A DNA stretch of 64,000 bases, taken from NCBI GenBank assembly GCA_913056525.1, contig CAJXLO010000001.1, forward strand, positions 43,189 to 107,188. Reading direction: 5' to 3'. This DNA comes from an uncultured Psychroflexus sp. (GTDB lineage: Bacteria; Bacteroidota; Bacteroidia; Flavobacteriales; Flavobacteriaceae). Below, one piece after another: positions 8,607 through 17,898 of the stretch. Within the stretch, counting starts at the first letter, position 1. Each line of letters begins with the position of its first letter. The notes under the pieces are model-generated. The model was given only the letters and a program-made list of their open reading frames with translations, did no database searches and was not told where the DNA came from. A program made the position numbers and the translations under genes.

Positions 8607-9361
8607 CAGTTCCACCTATTATTGTTCAATTCATTCTTCTTCCAGTACCACATGGTTATAAAACCGATAACCGCACCTCCGATATGTGCCCAATATGCTG
8701 TATTGGATGGTCCTAATATCGTATTTCCCGATAAGGCTGAATATACATTGAGCAAGAAATAACCTCCTATCAAATATTTTGCCTTTATCGGTATGGGTAT
8801 GAATATAATAAATAATGGCATATTAGGATAAACAACGGCAAACGCAGCCAACACACCAAAGATCGCGCCAGATGCGCCCACCATAGGCGTGATATAGGAG
8901 CTTACCAATTGTTCAGTAGCACTTCGGGGAATATCAGAACTTATTTGTATCTTATTACCTACCCTTTCTGTGTAAGCGATCACTTCTTTTATCTCGGAAA
9001 TACTATAACCAGCGTCTATATATGTATTGAACGCTTCATTATAGTTCAAGTAACTGAACAATATCTGTAAACCGGCTGCTCCCAGTCCAGCGGTCAAATA
9101 AAGGAAAATAAAGCGATTTTGTCCCAAATATTGTTCTAAGACGCTTCCAAATATGAACAATGCGAACATATTGAAAAGGATGTGTGAAAATCCTCCGTGC
9201 ATGAACATATGGGAAATGATCTGCCAATACTCAAAATTAGGATGTTCTGGAAACCAAAGGGCAAAATATTTGTAGGCGAAGTCACCGATGAACTGTGTGC
9301 CGAAAAAGAACAGGACATTGATGATCAATAGCGATTTTACCGTTTCAGTTAATCTTGACAT
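8606..9361 (-). CDS. Rhomboid family intramembrane serine protease (first copy)
   Basis: A 251-residue rhomboid with six predicted membrane helices. The active-site Ser is in VGASGAIFGVLAAFA and the His in AYWAHIGGAVIGF; the loop motif HMFMHGGFSHILFNMF matches the conserved L1/TM2 region. It lacks the long cytoplasmic tail seen in its neighbour, so the pair is a diverged tandem rather than a recent duplication. It begins immediately after the mutL stop (ATG at 9361 abuts mutL at 9362), so both are probably translated from one mRNA. Rhomboids cleave membrane proteins within or next to their helices; the targets here are unknown. Confidence 0.92.
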   Translation of the reverse strand: MSRLTETVKSLLIINVLFFFGTQFIGDFAYKYFALWFPEHPNFEYWQIISHMFMHGGFSHILFNMFALFIFGSVLEQYLGQNRFIFLYLTAGLGAAGLQILFSYLNYNEAFNTYIDAGYSISEIKEVIAYTERVGNKIQISSDIPRSATEQLVSSYITPMVGASGAIFGVLAAFAVVYPNMPLFIIFIPIPIKAKYLIGGYFLLNVYSALSGNTILGPSNTAYWAHIGGAVIGFITMWYWKKNELNNNRWN

Positions 9362-11176
9362 TTACAATAGTTTATTTTTAATATCTTCAGCGGTTAGCTC
9401 GAGCATTACTCTTCTTCCATCAGGGGTTCGCATGGGTTCTTTGCACTTGAAGAGATCGTGGACCAATTGGACCGCTTCTTCATCCTGTAAAGCGTTACCG
9501 TTCTTGACCGCCATGGGTTTAGCTAATGTTCTGGCAATATGGTCATTCTTCTCGAAAGGTTGTTCCGGCAGATCTTGGTCGAGTTCTGAGATTATTTCAT
9601 CAAAGAACCTGTCTAACTGTTCATGCTGGAATTCTGACGGGATGCCGTGAATCTTCAATTGCTTATTATCCTGTTGGAATTGAAAACCTATGGATTCTAA
9701 TACGGTATTATGTTCTGATAATAATTGCATTTCCCTTTCTGAAAAATCCAATTGCAAAGGAAATAGCATTTGTTGGCTTGACGCTGATTCAATTGTTATA
9801 TTTTTCAAAATTTCTTCATAGCGTATTCTGTAATGCGCTCTATGTTGATCTAAAATGAAGATCTTATCTTTTTGCGGGAGAACCAGGAACTGATTATCAA
9901 ATTGAAAAATATTTTCATTTTCATCATCAAGTTGATCATTGAACAATGTCAATTCTTCATCTTTGCTCAAGAACTTCTCACCATCTAGCTCAAAATGACC
10001 AGGCTGAGCGGTTTGAGCCTCTGATGAACTAAAAGGACTTCGCTTATCAATGCCTCTATCCTCCTGTTGACGGAAGGGATTAAAATCCTTATCTACATCG
10101 ATACGTGGTGGTTTTACGGCTTTATGATGCTGACGGTATGAAGTGTCAAGCTCTGATCGCTTCTCAAAGTCCAGCACTGGTTTAACTTGATATTGACCTA
10201 AACTATGCTTGACCGCAGAATTGATGATCGCATAAATGGCATGTTCATTCTCAAACTGTATCTCTGTTTTTGTAGGATGGATATTGATATCGATACTTTT
10301 GGCATCCATGCTTAAGTCTAGAAAATAAGCTGGTATGGCCTTTTCCGGCAATAGACCTTCATATGCTTTTTGTACCGCATGGTGCAGATAAGGGCTCTTG
10401 ATAAAACGGTGATTTGCAAAAAAATACTGGTTGCCACGTTTCTTCTTGGCGTATTCTGGTTTGGTAATATAGCCGTTCACTTTGAGGATGTCCGTATTTT
10501 CCTGAATGGGAACCAGATGCTTGTCTATCTTTCTGCCCATTATACCTACGATACGTTGTCGCATCTTTCCTGCTGGAAGATGGAACAGTTCTCCCTGATC
10601 ATGGATCATCTTGAACTCGATCTGAGGATGAGCAAGCGCGACGCGCTGGAATTCATCAATATTATGGCGTTGTTCTACATTCTTGGACTTTAAGAAGTTC
10701 CTTCGAGCTGGAACATTGTAAAACAGATTCTTCACCAGAATGGAAGTTCCCGGATTAATAGCTACCGGTTCTTGCGACCTTACCTCGTTCCCTTCATTGA
10801 TGATGGCCGTTCCCAGTTCCTCATCGTGGGGTTTTGTCTTGAGTTCAAGATGCGCTACGGCTGCAATGGAAGCTAAAGCTTCTCCTCTAAAACCTTTTGT
10901 ATGTATATCAAAAAGATCTTCTGTCTTCTTGATCTTAGAAGTAGCATGTCTTTCCAGTGCCATCCTGGCGTCGGTTTCATTCATCCCGACACCATTATCC
11001 ACCACCTGGATCAGCTGTTTGCCAGCGTCCTTTACGATCAAAGTAATCGATGTCGCCTTAGCATCCACCGCATTTTCCATCAGTTCTTTGATCACGGAGC
11101 AAGGTCTTTGCACAACCTCACCGGCAGCGATCTGATTAGCAACATGTTCGGGTAGTAGTTGAATGATATCCTGCAT
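9362..11176 (-). CDS. mutL: DNA mismatch repair protein MutL
   Basis: A 604-residue MutL. The GHKL ATPase motifs are in order: ELMENAVDAKA (about residue 31), VDNGVGM (58), GFRGEALASI (95), then the transducer domain ending with HPTKTEIQFEN. The C-terminal dimerisation domain starts near residue 410. It couples MutS mismatch recognition to strand removal. The region that aligns with the endonuclease motif of nicking MutLs, DQHA-x2-E-x4-E, reads DQHRAHYRIRYEE, so the first Glu is replaced by Tyr, and the distal CPHGRP-type motif reads TPDGRR. Nicking activity is therefore doubtful. It lies 3 nt downstream of a small membrane-protein gene in the same operon. Confidence 0.96.
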   Translation of the reverse strand: MQDIIQLLPEHVANQIAAGEVVQRPCSVIKELMENAVDAKATSITLIVKDAGKQLIQVVDNGVGMNETDARMALERHATSKIKKTEDLFDIHTKGFRGEALASIAAVAHLELKTKPHDEELGTAIINEGNEVRSQEPVAINPGTSILVKNLFYNVPARRNFLKSKNVEQRHNIDEFQRVALAHPQIEFKMIHDQGELFHLPAGKMRQRIVGIMGRKIDKHLVPIQENTDILKVNGYITKPEYAKKKRGNQYFFANHRFIKSPYLHHAVQKAYEGLLPEKAIPAYFLDLSMDAKSIDINIHPTKTEIQFENEHAIYAIINSAVKHSLGQYQVKPVLDFEKRSELDTSYRQHHKAVKPPRIDVDKDFNPFRQQEDRGIDKRSPFSSSEAQTAQPGHFELDGEKFLSKDEELTLFNDQLDDENENIFQFDNQFLVLPQKDKIFILDQHRAHYRIRYEEILKNITIESASSQQMLFPLQLDFSEREMQLLSEHNTVLESIGFQFQQDNKQLKIHGIPSEFQHEQLDRFFDEIISELDQDLPEQPFEKNDHIARTLAKPMAVKNGNALQDEEAVQLVHDLFKCKEPMRTPDGRRVMLELTAEDIKNKLL

Positions 11177-11179
11177 GGG

Positions 11180-11470
11180 CTATTGCGTAAATATCGATAG
11201 GTCAAAATCTATGATCCACAGGAATATCAATACTAATATCATGACGATGATGATAAGATTCCTGTTGATGGATCGATTGCCACGGTGACGCATGTTCTTG
11301 CGGTCTTCCGCCCAATGTGAACCAAAGTCGATACTGTTCTTTTGCTCACGATATTTGTTCATCTTAAGGTCAAAATCGTAGATATTCGTATCTTTTTTAC
11401 CATTATAGTATCTGGGCGTATAATTATACCGCTGATTCTTAGGTAATTTAAAAGAATTAACTTTAAACAT
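11180..11470 (-). CDS. Small membrane protein of unknown function (flavobacterial mutL-linked)
   Basis: A 96-residue protein with a basic, Tyr- and Asn-rich N-terminal part (FKLPKNQRYNYTPRYY), a charged middle and a single C-terminal hydrophobic helix of about 20 residues (NLIIIVMILVLIFLWIIDF), so a tail-anchored topology is likely. As far as I recall, homologues are often labelled 'riboflavin synthase subunit beta', probably by carry-over from the neighbouring ribH in other flavobacteria. Nothing in this sequence resembles riboflavin synthase or lumazine synthase, and no ribH is present here. The function is unknown. It heads the mutL-rhomboid operon. Confidence 0.75.
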   Translation of the reverse strand: MFKVNSFKLPKNQRYNYTPRYYNGKKDTNIYDFDLKMNKYREQKNSIDFGSHWAEDRKNMRHRGNRSINRNLIIIVMILVLIFLWIIDFDLSIFTQ

Positions 11471-11487
11471 GATATCACATTAGATTT

Positions 11488-11495
11488 CAAAAATA
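11488..11495 (-). promoter_or_regulatory. -7 element of the mutL operon promoter
   Basis: On the minus strand TATTTTTG (TAnnTTTG consensus) lies 17 nt before the ATG of the small membrane protein at 11470. A perfect 8-bp inverted repeat lies just upstream. No convincing -33 TTG was found. Confidence 0.45.
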
Positions 11496-11496
11496 A

Positions 11497-11515
11497 GGAA
11501 TTATACAATAATTCC
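11497..11515. repeat. Perfect 8-bp inverted repeat upstream of the mutL operon
   Basis: GGAATTAT-ACA-ATAATTCC. It is directly adjacent to the -7 element on its upstream side, where a regulator would block or contact RNA polymerase. No known regulator site matches it by eye. Confidence 0.4.
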
Positions 11516-11600
11516 CTTGATCCGCAGGTATATAAATATAACATGCTGATTATCTTTATAATAAGAAAACAGATATGCAGAGTGATAACTACGTGTTCAG

Positions 11601-11635
11601 GAACCGGTCACGGCTAGCCAGGCGAATGACCTTGT
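11601..11635. other. GC-rich structured block in the pheT-mutL operon intergenic region
   Basis: Within an otherwise AT-rich 227-bp gap, GGTCA at 11606 pairs with TGACC at 11627, enclosing a palindromic GGCTAGCC. On the minus strand a stretch of about 20 codons after the pheT stop is also open across it (…KVIRLASRDRFLNT). It could be a 3'-UTR hairpin, a small RNA or gene debris. Confidence 0.3.
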
Positions 11636-11697
11636 AAAATAACTTATTGATAAGACATCAGCAATAGCAACCTTTTGGGTGTGAAAATGTTTTCTAT

Positions 11698-14106
11698 CTA
11701 TCGTAATTGTGCTTGAAGTTGTTTTTCAAAGGCCTGTTGTAGTTTTTTCATCTGTTTATCTACCTGTTTATCCATTAGTGTCTTATTGCTGTCCTGAAAA
11801 GTAAAGCTTACGGCATAGCTTTTTTTCCCTTGTGGTAGTTTTTCACCCTCATATACATCAAAAAGGTCTACCTCTTTTAGTAACTTATTGTCAGTTTGAT
11901 AGGCGATATGCTTGATGTCTTCAAATTTTATCCCCTGATCGATTAATAAGGCGAAATCGCGTCTTACCGCTGGATATTTGGGAACTTCTAGAATTTGGGC
12001 TTCAGAATTCTTACTGATATCTAACAGCTTATCCCATAAAAGGTCTGCATGAATGACCGTTTGTTCTATGTTGAACTTTCTACAAGTTTCCGCATTAACC
12101 CTACCTAAAACACCTATCTTTTCATTTTTATAGGTTATTTCAATACCTTCAGCGATATCCTTATCATCGGTTGATGCGGTCTGGATATCCTGTAAACCTA
12201 ATTTTTGTAGTAAACTGTTCATCATCCCTTTCATATAAAAGAAACCAGCAGGCACTTCGGTTGTTAACCAACTTTCACGCGTCTTATTACCGGAGATCAA
12301 TAAACTAAGATGTTTGACTTCATGATATTCCTCAGAACGATGATAGGTCTTACCGAATTCGAAGAATTTTAGGTCTTTGTTCTTGCGGTTGATATTATGA
12401 CGAATACTTTCCAGACCGGAATATAACATAGAAGACCGCATTACCGATAGGTCTGAACTTAGCGGATTGTAGATGTCCACGCGACCCTCTACGCCTTCCT
12501 GATATTCTGCTTTCGTTAGCGAATTGTTCATCATCTCATAAAATCCGTTGCTGACCAGTTGGTTCGCAATGAGGTTCTGGATCTTATGGTCTTCGAACTT
12601 GCTGGTGTTGGCCACAAAGACATTGAAGGTGTCGTTCAGGGGAATGTTATTATATCCGTAAACCCTAAGGATCTCCTCGATAACATCTACTTCTCGTTTC
12701 ACATCGTTACGGTAAGGCGGAATGCTCAGGCCAATACCGCTTTCTGATATATTATTGACCTTGATCTCCAACGAGCTCAAGATGCTTTTGATCTCATTGG
12801 CATCTATTTCCTGCCCGATGATCCTATTGATCTTTTGAAAGGTCAGGAACACATTATGGTCCTCGAATTTATCGGGATAAAAATCGTCTACATCACTACT
12901 TATCTTAGCTCCAGTGAGTTCCTGAATGAGCAAGGCGGCATATAACAAAGCGTATTCTGTTATCTCAGGATCGGTACCCCGTTCGAACCTGAAGGAAGCA
13001 TCTGTGGATATTCCATGACGTTTGGCCGTTTTCCTTACGCTTACACCATTAAAGAAAGCACTTTCCAGGAAAATCGCCTTGGTCCTATCTGTTACACCGG
13101 AGTCCTTTCCACCCAAAACGCCAGCAATACATAAAGGTTTTTCCGCGTCACAGATCATTAGGTCTTCATCGCTGAGCGTTCTTTCTACATCATCTAAAGT
13201 CGTGAACTTTGTTCCTTTGCTCAGGGTTTTCACTTCTATAGTATCGTTGTAGACCTTATCCGCATCAAAGGCATGTAAAGGCTGGCCTAGTTCGTGCATC
13301 ACGTAATTGGTGACGTCTACTACATTGTTCTTCGGGTTTATGCCTATCGATCTTAGCCGGTTCTTTAACCATTCTGGTGAGTCCGTGATTTCCATTCCTG
13401 AAAGCGTCACACCGGTGTAACGCGGCACCAGATCAGAACGTTTTACATTTATCTTCATTTTTCTGCTACGGTCATCAACATGGAAGTTAGAGATGGAAGG
13501 TGTGTTAATGGGTGTTTTTCTTCCACGCTGCAACAAGGCCGCCCTAAGATCGCGGGCAACGCCCCAATGGCTCATCGCATCTGACCGATTTGGCGTAAGA
13601 CCGATATCAAAGACATGATCGTTCTCCACTTCAAAAACTTCTAGTAGCGGTGTTCCTGGCCTTATCTGATCATCCAGTTCCAGTATGCCACTACTGTCTT
13701 CTCCCACGCTGATCTCATTTTCTGAGCAGATCATGCCGTAACTGTGCTCGCCACGAATCTTCCCTTTCTTGATCTTCAACTGGCTTCCATCATTCGCCGT
13801 AATGGTCGTACCTATGGTGGCGACAGCTACTTTTAGTCCTTTTCTGACGTTAGGCGCACCACAAATGATCTGGAGATTCTCCTCATCCCCTATGTCAACA
13901 GTGGTCAATTTTAGCTTATCCGCATTAGGATGCTGTTCACAATGGGTTACTTCACCCACAACGATCCCTTTCAAACTTCCAGGTATCGATTCGAAATGTT
14001 CAATACCTTCTACCTCTAATCCAAGGTTCGTGAGGATCTCAGCAGTTTCATTTTCATCTAGTTTAAGATTGACGAATTGTTGTAGCCAATTGAAAGAAAT
14101 TTTCAT
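11698..14106 (-). CDS. pheT: Phenylalanine-tRNA ligase beta subunit
   Basis: An 802-residue PheT, the beta subunit of the (alpha-beta)2 phenylalanyl-tRNA synthetase that attaches Phe to tRNA-Phe. In order there are the N-terminal domain (MKISFNWLQQFV), an EMAP/OB-type tRNA-binding domain (VVGEVTHCEQHPNADKL, about residues 49-65), the B3/B4 editing domain (FLESAFFNGVSVRKTAKRHG, SFRFERGTDP), the B5 domain, the catalytic-like core, and the C-terminal FDX-ACB anticodon-binding domain (KYPAVRRDFALLID). Length is normal for the family. pheS is not in the window, so the two subunits are encoded apart. The gene stands alone with its own promoter on the minus strand. Confidence 0.97.
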   Translation of the reverse strand: MKISFNWLQQFVNLKLDENETAEILTNLGLEVEGIEHFESIPGSLKGIVVGEVTHCEQHPNADKLKLTTVDIGDEENLQIICGAPNVRKGLKVAVATIGTTITANDGSQLKIKKGKIRGEHSYGMICSENEISVGEDSSGILELDDQIRPGTPLLEVFEVENDHVFDIGLTPNRSDAMSHWGVARDLRAALLQRGRKTPINTPSISNFHVDDRSRKMKINVKRSDLVPRYTGVTLSGMEITDSPEWLKNRLRSIGINPKNNVVDVTNYVMHELGQPLHAFDADKVYNDTIEVKTLSKGTKFTTLDDVERTLSDEDLMICDAEKPLCIAGVLGGKDSGVTDRTKAIFLESAFFNGVSVRKTAKRHGISTDASFRFERGTDPEITEYALLYAALLIQELTGAKISSDVDDFYPDKFEDHNVFLTFQKINRIIGQEIDANEIKSILSSLEIKVNNISESGIGLSIPPYRNDVKREVDVIEEILRVYGYNNIPLNDTFNVFVANTSKFEDHKIQNLIANQLVSNGFYEMMNNSLTKAEYQEGVEGRVDIYNPLSSDLSVMRSSMLYSGLESIRHNINRKNKDLKFFEFGKTYHRSEEYHEVKHLSLLISGNKTRESWLTTEVPAGFFYMKGMMNSLLQKLGLQDIQTASTDDKDIAEGIEITYKNEKIGVLGRVNAETCRKFNIEQTVIHADLLWDKLLDISKNSEAQILEVPKYPAVRRDFALLIDQGIKFEDIKHIAYQTDNKLLKEVDLFDVYEGEKLPQGKKSYAVSFTFQDSNKTLMDKQVDKQMKKLQQAFEKQLQAQLR

Positions 14107-14121
14107 CTAAAAAAATTTTGA

Positions 14122-14149
14122 CAAATATATAAAACCCTGATGCAAACAA
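14122..14149 (-). promoter_or_regulatory. Promoter of pheT
   Basis: On the minus strand TTG (RC of 14147-14149), 17-nt spacer, TATATTTG (RC of 14122-14129), then about 15 nt to the pheT ATG at 14106. This matches the Bacteroidota consensus. Confidence 0.55.
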
Positions 14150-14299
14150 GTGCTTAGGGGTAAGCGGATGTGTTGATTTATTTTAATGATAGGTTTCGAA
14201 TGCATTTAATGGCCATTGACAGCAAATGCCATAATTTCTTATCAAGCTCTTAAATATTCAAAAAATTATTCTAATTTTATGAACTAAACCTATCCTTCA

Positions 14300-16243
14300 A
14301 TGAGAAAGCAGCAACGTGTTATTATAGAGCAAGTTCAGCCGCAGTTAGATTGCGGTAGATTTTTTATTAAAAGATGTGTGGATGATTGGGTGGATATAAG
14401 GGCGCATATCTTTGCTGATGGACATGACCTGCTTCGCGCTGTCGTCCATGTAAAACACGAATCCGATGATTCAGATATACAGGAAGTTCCTTTGGAGCAT
14501 ACTGTAAACGATGAATATGAAGCACATTTCAAGGTACATCAACAAGGATCCTACACGTATCAAATAGAAGCCTGGATCGATCATCCTCTGAACTGGCAAT
14601 CCGGAATCACTAAGAAGATCGATAATAATGTCTATGTGAAAAGTGAACTTTTAGAAGGGATCGATCATCTTGAGCCCATCTTCCACAAAAGTATTTCCGA
14701 GGAAGAAAGGTCTATCCTGGACAAAGCGAAAACGGCGTTTGCAGATAAAAATCGATACGAGGAAGCTTGTGATCTGGCAAAACAAGATCAGTTAAGATCG
14801 ATATTGCTAAAATATCCTACACGAGCCAATGCTTCTTATTCAAAAGAACTACAGGTTTATGTTGATAGAAAGAAGGCGCAGTTCAGCACCTGGTATGAGT
14901 TCTTTCCACGATCAGCAGCTGAAGAACCCGGCAAACACGGAACTTTTCAGGACTGTAAACGATTGATACCCCGTATCGCAGAAATGGGCTTTGATGTGGT
15001 TTATTTTCCGCCGATCCATCCTATAGGTGAGAAGAACAGAAAAGGAAAGAACAATACGACCGAAGCTGAACCAACAGATAGCGGAGTTCCATGGGCGATC
15101 GGTTCAAAGCACGGCGGACACAAAGCCGTACATCCGGAACTGGGAAGCGAGCAAGACCTGATGGAACTGGTCGAGGTCATCAGAGAGAACGGTATGGAGC
15201 TTGCACTGGACCTGGCTTTTCAGGCTGCACCGGACCATCCTTACCTTAGTGAGCGTCCGGAGTGGTTCAGGTTTAGACCTGATGGAAGTATGCAGTATGC
15301 AGAAAATCCCCCAAAAAAGTATCAGGACATCGTCAATTTCAACTTTGAATGTGATGCGGTAGATGAACTTTGGGAAGAACTTGTCAGCATTGGGATGTTC
15401 TGGGCAGATAAAGGAATCCGCATCTTTCGCGTAGATAATCCACATACCAAACCCTATCAATTCTGGGGACATTTCATTGAACGGATCAAGAACAAGTATC
15501 CGGATACACTTTTCTTATCAGAAGCATTTTCGCGACCTAAAGTGATGAAAGAATTGGCCAAACAAGGATTTTCACAATCCTATACCTATTTTACCTGGCG
15601 ACCCAACAAGCAAGACCTTATTGATTATGTCAATGAATTGACCAAAACGGAAATGGTGGAATTCTTCCGCCCGAATTTTTGGCCGAACACACCGGATATT
15701 AACCCCTATCAATTACAGGGAGCGAATGAGGCACAGTTCATTATACGTTATGTCCTGGCAGCCACATTATCATCTAACACCGGTATTTACGGGCCGGTCT
15801 ATGAGCAAATGATAAGCGATGCTGTTCCTGGTAAGGAAGAATACCTAGACTCCGAGAAATACGAGATCAAACATTGGGATTGGAACAAAAAGAACAAATT
15901 ATCGCATCTGATACAGAAGATCAATCATCAGCGAAAATTAGAACCAGCCTTACAGCAAACAAAGAACATCGAATTCTGTCCGATAGAAAACGAACAGATG
16001 ATCGCCTATATCAAGTGGGATGATGATCTGACAAATGAACTCTTGGTGGTCGTAAACCTGGACCCGAACTATGCTCAGCAGGCAAATTTGCACATTCCTT
16101 TTGAACGGATAAGCTTACAGCCGGAAAATGCTTTTCAGGTGCAGGACCTCATCACGCAAAACACTTACAACTGGCAGGGCGACTGGAATTTTGTAGAATT
16201 ACATCCCGGTATGCCTTTCCATTTGTTTAAAATCATACATTGA
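14300..16243 (+). CDS. glgE: Alpha-1,4-glucan:maltose-1-phosphate maltosyltransferase GlgE
   Basis: A 647-residue GH13_3 enzyme that transfers maltosyl units from maltose 1-phosphate to alpha-1,4-glucan. Features: an N-terminal beta-sandwich domain (residues 1-180), then PRSAAEEPGKHGTF and VVYFPPIHPIGEKNRKGKNN typical of GlgE, the nucleophile Asp in FRVDNPHTKP (about residue 379) and the general-acid Glu in FLSEAFSRP (about 410). A C-terminal beta domain follows. It starts the cluster glgE-maltokinase-glgB; the maltokinase makes its donor. The start codon ATG at 14300 fits the family N-terminus. No strong promoter consensus was found in the 193-bp gap upstream. Confidence 0.95.
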   Translation: MRKQQRVIIEQVQPQLDCGRFFIKRCVDDWVDIRAHIFADGHDLLRAVVHVKHESDDSDIQEVPLEHTVNDEYEAHFKVHQQGSYTYQIEAWIDHPLNWQSGITKKIDNNVYVKSELLEGIDHLEPIFHKSISEEERSILDKAKTAFADKNRYEEACDLAKQDQLRSILLKYPTRANASYSKELQVYVDRKKAQFSTWYEFFPRSAAEEPGKHGTFQDCKRLIPRIAEMGFDVVYFPPIHPIGEKNRKGKNNTTEAEPTDSGVPWAIGSKHGGHKAVHPELGSEQDLMELVEVIRENGMELALDLAFQAAPDHPYLSERPEWFRFRPDGSMQYAENPPKKYQDIVNFNFECDAVDELWEELVSIGMFWADKGIRIFRVDNPHTKPYQFWGHFIERIKNKYPDTLFLSEAFSRPKVMKELAKQGFSQSYTYFTWRPNKQDLIDYVNELTKTEMVEFFRPNFWPNTPDINPYQLQGANEAQFIIRYVLAATLSSNTGIYGPVYEQMISDAVPGKEEYLDSEKYEIKHWDWNKKNKLSHLIQKINHQRKLEPALQQTKNIEFCPIENEQMIAYIKWDDDLTNELLVVVNLDPNYAQQANLHIPFERISLQPENAFQVQDLITQNTYNWQGDWNFVELHPGMPFHLFKIIH

Positions 16244-16245
16244 TC

Positions 16246-17898
16246 ATGGGAGAAAAGCATCATAAAACGGATAACGGCGAAGCGTCCTTTTCTTATGATT
16301 CAGAGTGGAAGGACCTTTTGGAACACGAAGACTTTAAACGGGAGCTCAGGGAAGATATCCTGGAAAGCTATATCATCAAACAACGCTGGTATGGCGCGAA
16401 GTCAAGCACGCTCAAATACATTGAGATCATAGATAATTTTGTGATCGATAATGATGAGAACGATCGCTTCTTCGGTATCGTTATAGAAGTGAACTTCAAA
16501 GAAGCTTTCGTACAAAACTATTTTATTCCGATAGGTTTAGTGGATGACACATCTTATGTGGACAATAATTATATAGCTAAGCTTGAACTCAACGACCTGA
16601 GTGGTTATCTTGTAGATGCGATCTTGTTAGAATCCTTCAGGAAACTGGTCTTCCAGAAGATCATTGAAGGAAGAAAGGATAAATATCCTAATATTGAATA
16701 TAGAAAAGGAAGAAAATGTGAACCAGTAGAATACAAATCCTCCAATTTCCTGGGAGCTGAGCAAAGCAATACATCGATCATCTATAATGATGCCTACATC
16801 CTCAAGTTCTTCAGACGTGTTTATATCGATCAAAATCCGGATTATGAGATCAGTAAATATCTGACGAACAAAGGTCATTTTAACAATACGCCCGGATACT
16901 CGGGAAGTATAACACTTAGGTTCAGTGATAAAAACGTAATCACGCTGGCATTGATGCAAGAATTAGTTCCCAATGAAGGTGATGCCTGGGATTATTTCCT
17001 GAAGAACATCAAAGAAGCATTTTTCAAGATAAAAGAAAGAGAAACGGAAACGGACTGGCATCAACTCAAAAAGCTCGACCCGTTTGATAAGGTTCGCGTA
17101 GGTGAGATCGACCACACAGTATTAGACCTTTGTGGAAGAGACTTTTTCGAAGATGTTGAGAAATTAGCCTTCAGAACCGCGCAAATGCACGTGTCGCTGG
17201 GTCTGGAGCGGATAAGTACAGCCTTTACGCCAGCTCCCTATTCTTACGATTATACGGTCTGGTTAAAGAACCGCGTGATGTATATGCTCGATAACCGTAT
17301 CAATCTGCTGGAGAACAGTTTGCACAAACTGGAAGGAATGCGGCTTGATATGGCACAAGAGATATTAGCGAACAAAAAGCTCATCAAAAAAAGATTCCTG
17401 GACTTTGACGAAGCTAAATTAAAGAGCGAACGCATCAGGATACACGGTGATTATCATCTGGGACAAGTCCTGGTCCAGGATAGGGATTTCTATATCATTG
17501 ATTTTGAGGGAGAGCCGGAAAGTACCATTCGCGATAGGAAAGTGAAGCAACCCCCGATAAAAGATGTAGCCGGTATGTTCCGCTCCTTTAACTATGCGGT
17601 CTATTCGATCGTCTTCACTTATCAAAGTCAATTACATCAACCTTTGGAAACGCTTTCCCATATAGCAGATGTCATCTATTCTAATATGGTATCGGTATTC
17701 CTGAACACCTACATCAATGAAGTGCAGATCAATAATTTGAACATCGGCTATGATAAAGAGATAGAATTCTTATTACAGTATTGTTTATTGGAAAAAGCAG
17801 TGTATGAGCTAGGTTATGAGCTCAATGCACGTCCGCGATGGACGATCATCCCACTAAAAGGAATTTCAAATATTTTAAACGACCACACTTATGAGTAA
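16246..17898 (+). CDS. Maltokinase (Pep2/Mak-like aminoglycoside-phosphotransferase fold)
   Basis: A 550-residue maltokinase that makes maltose 1-phosphate from maltose and ATP, the donor for GlgE. The N-terminal cap domain begins with the family motif IIKQRWYGAKSSTLK. The kinase catalytic loop is RIHGDYHLGQVLVQ (about residue 404) and the metal-binding motif is YIIDFEGEP, both diagnostic of Pep2/Mak. In many bacteria the maltokinase is fused to trehalose synthase; here it stands alone and no treS is nearby. The ORF track starts at a TTG (16240) overlapping the glgE stop; the ATG at 16246 is preferred. It overlaps glgB by 8 nt, so translation is coupled. Confidence 0.92.
   Translation: MGEKHHKTDNGEASFSYDSEWKDLLEHEDFKRELREDILESYIIKQRWYGAKSSTLKYIEIIDNFVIDNDENDRFFGIVIEVNFKEAFVQNYFIPIGLVDDTSYVDNNYIAKLELNDLSGYLVDAILLESFRKLVFQKIIEGRKDKYPNIEYRKGRKCEPVEYKSSNFLGAEQSNTSIIYNDAYILKFFRRVYIDQNPDYEISKYLTNKGHFNNTPGYSGSITLRFSDKNVITLALMQELVPNEGDAWDYFLKNIKEAFFKIKERETETDWHQLKKLDPFDKVRVGEIDHTVLDLCGRDFFEDVEKLAFRTAQMHVSLGLERISTAFTPAPYSYDYTVWLKNRVMYMLDNRINLLENSLHKLEGMRLDMAQEILANKKLIKKRFLDFDEAKLKSERIRIHGDYHLGQVLVQDRDFYIIDFEGEPESTIRDRKVKQPPIKDVAGMFRSFNYAVYSIVFTYQSQLHQPLETLSHIADVIYSNMVSVFLNTYINEVQINNLNIGYDKEIEFLLQYCLLEKAVYELGYELNARPRWTIIPLKGISNILNDHTYE

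Noticed and set aside
9288-11155. Plus-strand ORFs opposite mutL (107-131 aa)
   Set aside because: Ser/Leu-rich antisense translations of an intact mutL; no motif, no start context.
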